From Adineta vaga (Eukaryota > Rotifera): DNA of 64,000 nt. Numbering within the stretch: position 1 is the first letter of the stretch; every line of letters starts with the position of its first letter. Shown here in pieces: positions 58,611-64,000 of the stretch. The notes beneath the pieces are model-generated. The model was given only the letters and a program-made list of their open reading frames with translations, did not search any database and was not told the origin of the DNA. The stretch spans positions 12,710,001 through 12,774,000 of the forward strand of contig CP075495.1 in assembly GCA_021613535.1 (NCBI GenBank). The letters are read 5' to 3'. Both the position numbers and the translations under genes were made by a program.

Positions 58611-61600
58611 GGAAAGATGTCAATGAATTTCCGTCCTGGTTTTTCTTCATCATCTCTTTTTTTTTCTCTCGTTTCTTTTATCTCATATTTTTCCTTTTGT
58701 TCTCAATTAAATATCCAAAGCTCATATTTATAATTTGTTCTACTCTATGATCATTAACTTCTTCTTTCATTACTATTTTCATTAACAATATCACTGTGAA
58801 AGTCAAACAAACGATTGATTAATCGTACAATAAACATCGATATATATTAAATCTTAATCGAACTTTGTAATTGTCCTTCGTCAGATACTTTATTCTGTTT
58901 ACATACATATGCATACATATCTCGATCTATCGTCTCGATTGCTTCTTCTTTATTCAAATGGACATGAAAACAGGAAAATGGAAAGCAAATTGAAGGTCTC
59001 TTTTTCTTCGGTCTTCAACTTCCGCTCTTTGGCATTTGATAGATATATTGATTAATTTATGTTCTTTTTTTTCGGCAAACGGCAGAGAAAAAAGAAAAAG
59101 AAATCGAAGAAACTCACATATCGCCCATTGGAATCGTTCGCTGCACAACCAGATGTAAGAACGAAATTAGCATCAGTTATAATATGATCAGCATCATAAC
59201 TTGTATCTTCAATTTCATCATCATCATGTGTTAACGTTTCCTTTGCATGTTTAGGATGTGAATTGAGTGGAAAGGATGCTGATTTCGGTAGAATTGTCAA
59301 TGGTTGATTGATAATTTCATGCTGTCGAACTTGAATTTCAAATTGTTCTTGTTCTTGTCTATCTTCCTTTTTACGTCGGGCTAATCGACTATAACTATAA
59401 CAAGTCCATACAGCAATACAAACAAGTATGAACCAACTGACAATTAAAAGAATTAAAAAACGCCATTCAAATTTTTGCGAAAGAAGTTTTAAAAGAAGAT
59501 TCTTCTGACGAAGAAAGAAAGGAATCGAAGATGTTGGAGAAGTGAAATTTTCTTCACGTGTATCAGTAATGTCTTCAGAAATTAAACGATGTGTGACATT
59601 AAATCTTAATGTATATAATCGTTCACGTGATATAAATATACCATGATCACGTAAAACAAATGCAAGAGTATAAATACCATCAGGTACTGTTATATTCGGT
59701 CGAGTTATTAATATTGTTGAATTTGTTAGATTATTGATCATTAAATGAAAATAATATAATGATGTACAATTTAAACAATCGATCGAAATCATTCCATTAG
59801 GTCCATGATCAAGATCAATGGGTTGAAATTCATAAATAATCGTTTCTTCATTATTAATTTGTTCAATAGATAAATCAAATGGATTTGCTAGAAAGGGTTC
59901 AAATGGTAAATTATCATTTTCATCAAGAATTTGAATGATAATATATGTCGGAATAGAATAAGATTTCAATAGACGATCATAGATAAATATTGATAATGTA
60001 TAATTCGATTGTAATTCTCGATCAAGGATAATTAATGTATGAATAAAACCTTGAGAATCAATAGAAAATACATTGGATAAAGATTCATTTCGATTTGAAT
60101 CAACAAATAAAAAATCAATCGTTGAATAATTTATTGTTCTAAATAATAAAGATTCAATTTTTTTTCACTTTTAGTTATGAAAACAAAAGTCTATAATTTA
60201 TTCACATTAGTTCATCATCAAGAGGATTACTTCAGACTTTTTGCATGAATAATCATTTTGAAACCTTTTCAAATCAATCAGATGATTAAAATGAAATCTT
60301 TCAACAGTCATTTTTTCTTCCTTCCGGAATTTTACAGGGTAAAATTCAGATTAGTATTTTTTAATCTTTTCCTCACTGTTCATAACCAGACACTCAACGG
60401 GAAATATTTCATTTTTCTATTTCCAAACAGTTGGTTATGACAGAATTCAAAATTCTATTCTTTTACCTTGATGTTCTACTTGATAATGTTAAATTAAATA
60501 ATTCTAAATCAGCATCTTCAATTGTTGACAGATTAATAATCTTTTCAATTGGTTCTTGTTCATCTCGATCTGCAAAAGTTAATCTTCCAACAATAGTTCC
60601 AACTGGTAAATTTTCTTTTATTTCAAAATGATAAAGATCATGAGTAAAATATGGAACATGATCGTTCAAATTAATTATTTGTACATCAACAATGGCAATT
60701 GAGGAATATTTTCGAATTGGATAGCCAAGATCATATGCACGTATACCAAGACGATATAATTCACATTGTTCTCGATCAAGTATATGTTTCGTACGTAAGA
60801 TACCTGAACGACTATCTAACGAAAATTCTTGCCGTTCTTTAATCATTAATTCATAACGAACAGTTCCATTTTTTCCTTTATCAATATCATAGGCATGTAA
60901 TTGAGTAAGAACAGTGTTTTTCGGTTGATTTTCATCAATTTTTACATGAAAATAACTTTGACTGAAGACCGGAACATTATCATTAATATCTAGAAGTGTT
61001 ACATAGATAAATAATTCAGATTGTAATGAAACGATTGTTGGTTTCATTGCATTTATATTCAAATCTAAACGACGTTTGAGAAAATCTTCTATATTTAATG
61101 ATGTACTTTGACGTGATATCAAACGTTTTTGATCAGTTCGAATTGGACGATCGCCATTATCATTTGCAATAAAATGTAAAATATAATTTTCATGTTCATC
61201 ACGATCAAGTGTTCGAACAGTAAAGAGACCATATACATTTGGTCGAAATACAGATAAACGAAAGAAATCTGATATACGACATAGAGTAAAATTATCTAAA
61301 GCAAAATAAGAAGAAGCTTTTATTAGAAAATGGAAATCTATTCACTTTCTTTGTTACCTTTATGAAATCTTTCGCCTGAACATCGAACATAAGTTTGTAA
61401 GTCAAGTGTGAGAATACCATTTGATATTTGATCGTTATCACGAAGATGAAGTAAACCAAGAAGTGTATCAGCAGGTAATGGTTCTTCTTTAATGAAATGA
61501 ATTAATTCAGCATCATTTTCAAGAAGATTGATTTTTGAACGAAATGATTTCAAAAGACGACTTTGTTCTAAAAGAAATTTCAAAACAATATAAAGAATAG

Positions 61601-62572
61601 TTTAGTTTTAATGATTCGAAATCAACTCGATAGAAATAATTTGTTGATGACAAATTGAACTCACCATGATCTAGAGATGGTTTTGACATATTCATAAATT
61701 TTATGCTATCATCTTGTTTATCTTCATTAGGCATTGTAAAAACAATTTGTGGTTTATGATCATTAATATCTTCAATACTTATAATAATATCTGCATAGGA
61801 TGGGACTGATGGCCATTGAGTAGCTTCAATATCACCATGATCTTTTGCTTCAACCATTAATGTATATTCTTTTTTTAATTCATAATCCAAAGAATAATCC
61901 ATTAAAAATAATTCGCCAGTATCTTTATCAATTCTAAACATTGTTCGATTACCTTTTTGAATAAGATCATGGCCAAAAAGATTATAAGATATCTTTCCAT
62001 TAAGAAATATATCTGGATCATGGGCTTGTACTCGACCGATTAATGTTCCTGGTGGTGTATCTTCGGGTATTATAAAATGAAAATGTTCATTTTCAAATTG
62101 TGGCACATGATCATTAACATCAAGAATAACAATCGACAATTGAATAGTTATTATGTCATTTTCATCCATATCATTTTCTGTAACTAATTGTCTTCGTATT
62201 GTGAACATTGGTGTTTGTTCACGATCAAGTAAACGAATAACATGTAAATTTAATGTACAACTATCATTTGTTATTAATAAAACTTCAAATGGTACATCAT
62301 GACGATAAAAATTCGATTTCATAGAATACATGGAACAAAATGATGAATCAAATGTATCAATAATTTGTGTATGACCTATTGGTACATCCTCAGAAACAAA
62401 TAGCCTATTTAAAAAAATGTATATATAAAACTAAACAAAACTCGAAATGATTTCAAAATACTTACATATATGTTCGATTACGATCTGATTTAACTGCTGA
62501 AGAATCTTCATCATTTGTTTGTGTTAGTAAGATAACGGAGGAAAAAGTCAAAATACTAATTAATCTGAACAT
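57136..62572 (-). CDS. Protocadherin-like adhesion receptor, 1213 aa
   Basis: Seven exons: 62466-62572, 61665-62404, 61358-61567, 60467-61295, 59118-60138, 57982-58180, 57136-57671. They sum to 1214 codons. A type I membrane protein: signal peptide (FRLISILTFSSVILL), then about six cadherin repeats with calcium-binding motifs LDVNDHVPQF (near 130-139), EDINDHKPQI (near 250), LDINDNVPVF, INLNDHVPYF and LDENDNLPF, plus several LDRE/LDYE motifs. One membrane helix (about 855-877, FLILLIVSWFILVCIAVW) and a 336-residue cytoplasmic tail follow. No laminin-G or EGF domain is visible, which favours protocadherin over classical or Fat-type cadherin. The tail, encoded by three exons, shows no catenin-binding motif I recognise. 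The intron before exon 6 is 937 bp, the longest identified in the window. Confidence 0.9.
58577..58612. repeat. (GAA)n purine tract inside a protocadherin intron
   Basis: AAGAAGAAG repeat of about 36 bp on the plus strand, within the 937-bp intron 58181-59117. Confidence 0.8.
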
Positions 62573-64000
62573 TCTAGATCTATAGTAATGTTCAACTATG
62601 ATCGCATATGTTGGTATTTAGATGTATCAACGAATATATATATATATATATATTTGTATGAATAGGGGTGTCACATAACACTTAACATACGATTAAAGAA
62701 TAGTTCAACGAGTTCCAAATGACGACAATTGTTGTTTGATGACATTGATGTTTTATTCTTCGAACTACTGAACAATTTCTTTTTTTTTGTTACGTATAAA
62801 TGCCGATATATCGGTATACCAATTATCTAGTTTATTCTTTCATTCATTCGGATTTTTTTCTTCTTCTTCTTCTTCTATTGAATATACATATTTAAAAAAA
62901 AAGAAATGAAGAATATTGTGACCTGAAGGCTTTCGATTCCTTTATCAAACCAATTCACTCACTTGTACTATATTAAAATAAGAATAAGATAGGATGGTTG
63001 AGTGCATACGATTATTGAATTTGAAGTCGACAATCTCTTTTTCTCTCAAGATGATGAACTGAATAAATAGTCAAAAATGAAGACGTAAATCACATATGCA
63101 AGACATACATCCAATACGGATATACCGCCTATTGTAAGGCATTTACTTTCTTTTGCCTTCAGGTAATGAGCACTTGCGTGCTCATTGTACATATAGATAC
63201 ATGACAACGACTAATTCACTATGTATATAGACTTACTTGTTGTCTATCGGTCTGATTGTCTGTACAGGAAAAAAAGAGAGAAAAGAAGATGCTGTTTGTA
63301 TTAACAATAGATCATTAAATTAAAAGTTCGCTATTCTTCTACTATGTCTTCTGATCTTTGTAACAATGTCTTGGAATTTGAATTTAATTTTTTTTTCACA
63401 TCAATTATTTTGCCTAAAGGTAATCGTACCTTCTATTGTATAACTAGTAAAATACTTATATAATTTTAATAGGTTGAAAAGAGTAAAGAACTTGATTTTA
63501 TCCCTTGATGTATTATGAAATATTCATGTTCAATAAGAACGAAAGGTTATATATGAATAAAAGTAATATCTCATGTCAATCAAGAAAAAAAACGAATAAA
63601 ATCGAAATGACTTTTTCATTGATGATCAGATCGAATTAAACTATAATACTCATTTATTCATCCTTTCTCAATACTTTCAAATGGTTTATTTTGTTAAGGA
63701 ATATAAAACGAATAACTTGAATCATCAATCAGTTATGAAGACGTATATATATAGTGGAAAGATTTAACAAATGAATGAGTATTTCGCTTTTGAATACAAG
63801 AAAAAAAAGAACTAGAGTAACGATGAGAAAAGATGTATTTTTGTTTTCATCAAAAATCAATTGGAACATATAACATAATTAGATATATTGAGAGCAAAAC
63901 AAGATTTCTATTATTGTTCTTTTTCAAGAAATTGATAATTACTAAAAGACAGAAAAGAAAAGACGTTGTTCGGAAGAAATCTTTTTTGTAAACTGTACAA
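62573..64000. other. Gene-free right end
   Basis: 1.4 kb upstream of the protocadherin start with no supported ORF. It has a (TA)n run at about 62634-62653 and several T-rich tracts. It probably includes the protocadherin promoter. Confidence 0.5.

Noticed and set aside
1-64000. Transposable elements, tRNA or rRNA genes, telomeric repeats, viral insertions, CRISPR arrays
   Set aside because: Looked for reverse transcriptase, transposase or integrase motifs, terminal repeats, tRNA A and B boxes and regular spacer arrays; none was convincing by eye.

Overview
This window is nuclear DNA of a small-genome animal. It is strongly AT-rich. Nearly every gene is interrupted by GT-AG introns of about 45-70 bp. 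The gene set is metazoan: a Hox gene, a protocadherin, an m6A-reader YTHDF protein, exportin-5, CDC23, delta-tubulin and a GM2-activator-like protein. This style, together with start codons that often sit on or just downstream of a 3' splice site, fits a bdelloid rotifer best. That assignment is an inference and was not tested by any search.

Layout: a partial exon at the left edge (minus) and mostly non-coding DNA to 4.0 kb; an unrecognised two-exon gene (4.0-4.8, minus); a bacterial-type amino-acid permease with eight exons including one of 9 nt (5.3-7.4, plus); an OTUD7/Cezanne-type deubiquitinase (8.0-10.8, minus), divergent from exportin-5 (11.4-15.7, plus), which is followed by the APC/C subunit CDC23 (15.9-18.6, plus); a small hydrophilic protein (19.2); two related intronless genes with dynein-light-chain-like domains (19.5 and 21.1, minus); mitochondrial MRPS24 (22.3) and the Rieske protein UQCRFS1 (23.4); a small secreted precursor (24.7-25.1, minus); a Hox gene (26.7-28.2, minus) with long gene-free flanks; a threonine/serine dehydratase (32.9-35.2, minus); BCAP31 and the carnitine carrier SLC25A20 (37.0-39.8, plus); a tight NOP16 then delta-tubulin pair (42.5-40.1, minus) that looks like an operon; a GM2-activator-like gene (43.4); a proline-rich tandem-repeat protein (44.3-46.0, minus); the pseudokinase SCYL2 (46.5-50.4, minus); YTHDF with an apparent one-base frameshift (51.0-53.4, plus); URM1 (54.1); LRRC58 (54.5-55.9, minus); and a protocadherin (57.1-62.6, minus).

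Most genes are unrelated housekeeping or developmental genes, and I see no functional cluster. Exon structures were reconstructed by hand. For every multi-exon gene the joined exon lengths give a whole number of codons, except YTHDF, which is exactly one base short. No transposon, tRNA, rRNA or CRISPR array was recognised. I did not find a clearly new biological system. The strongest leads are the Hox homeodomain split by three introns around a 17-nt exon, the operon-like NOP16/delta-tubulin pair, the bacterial-type permease, and several unrecognised small or repetitive proteins.
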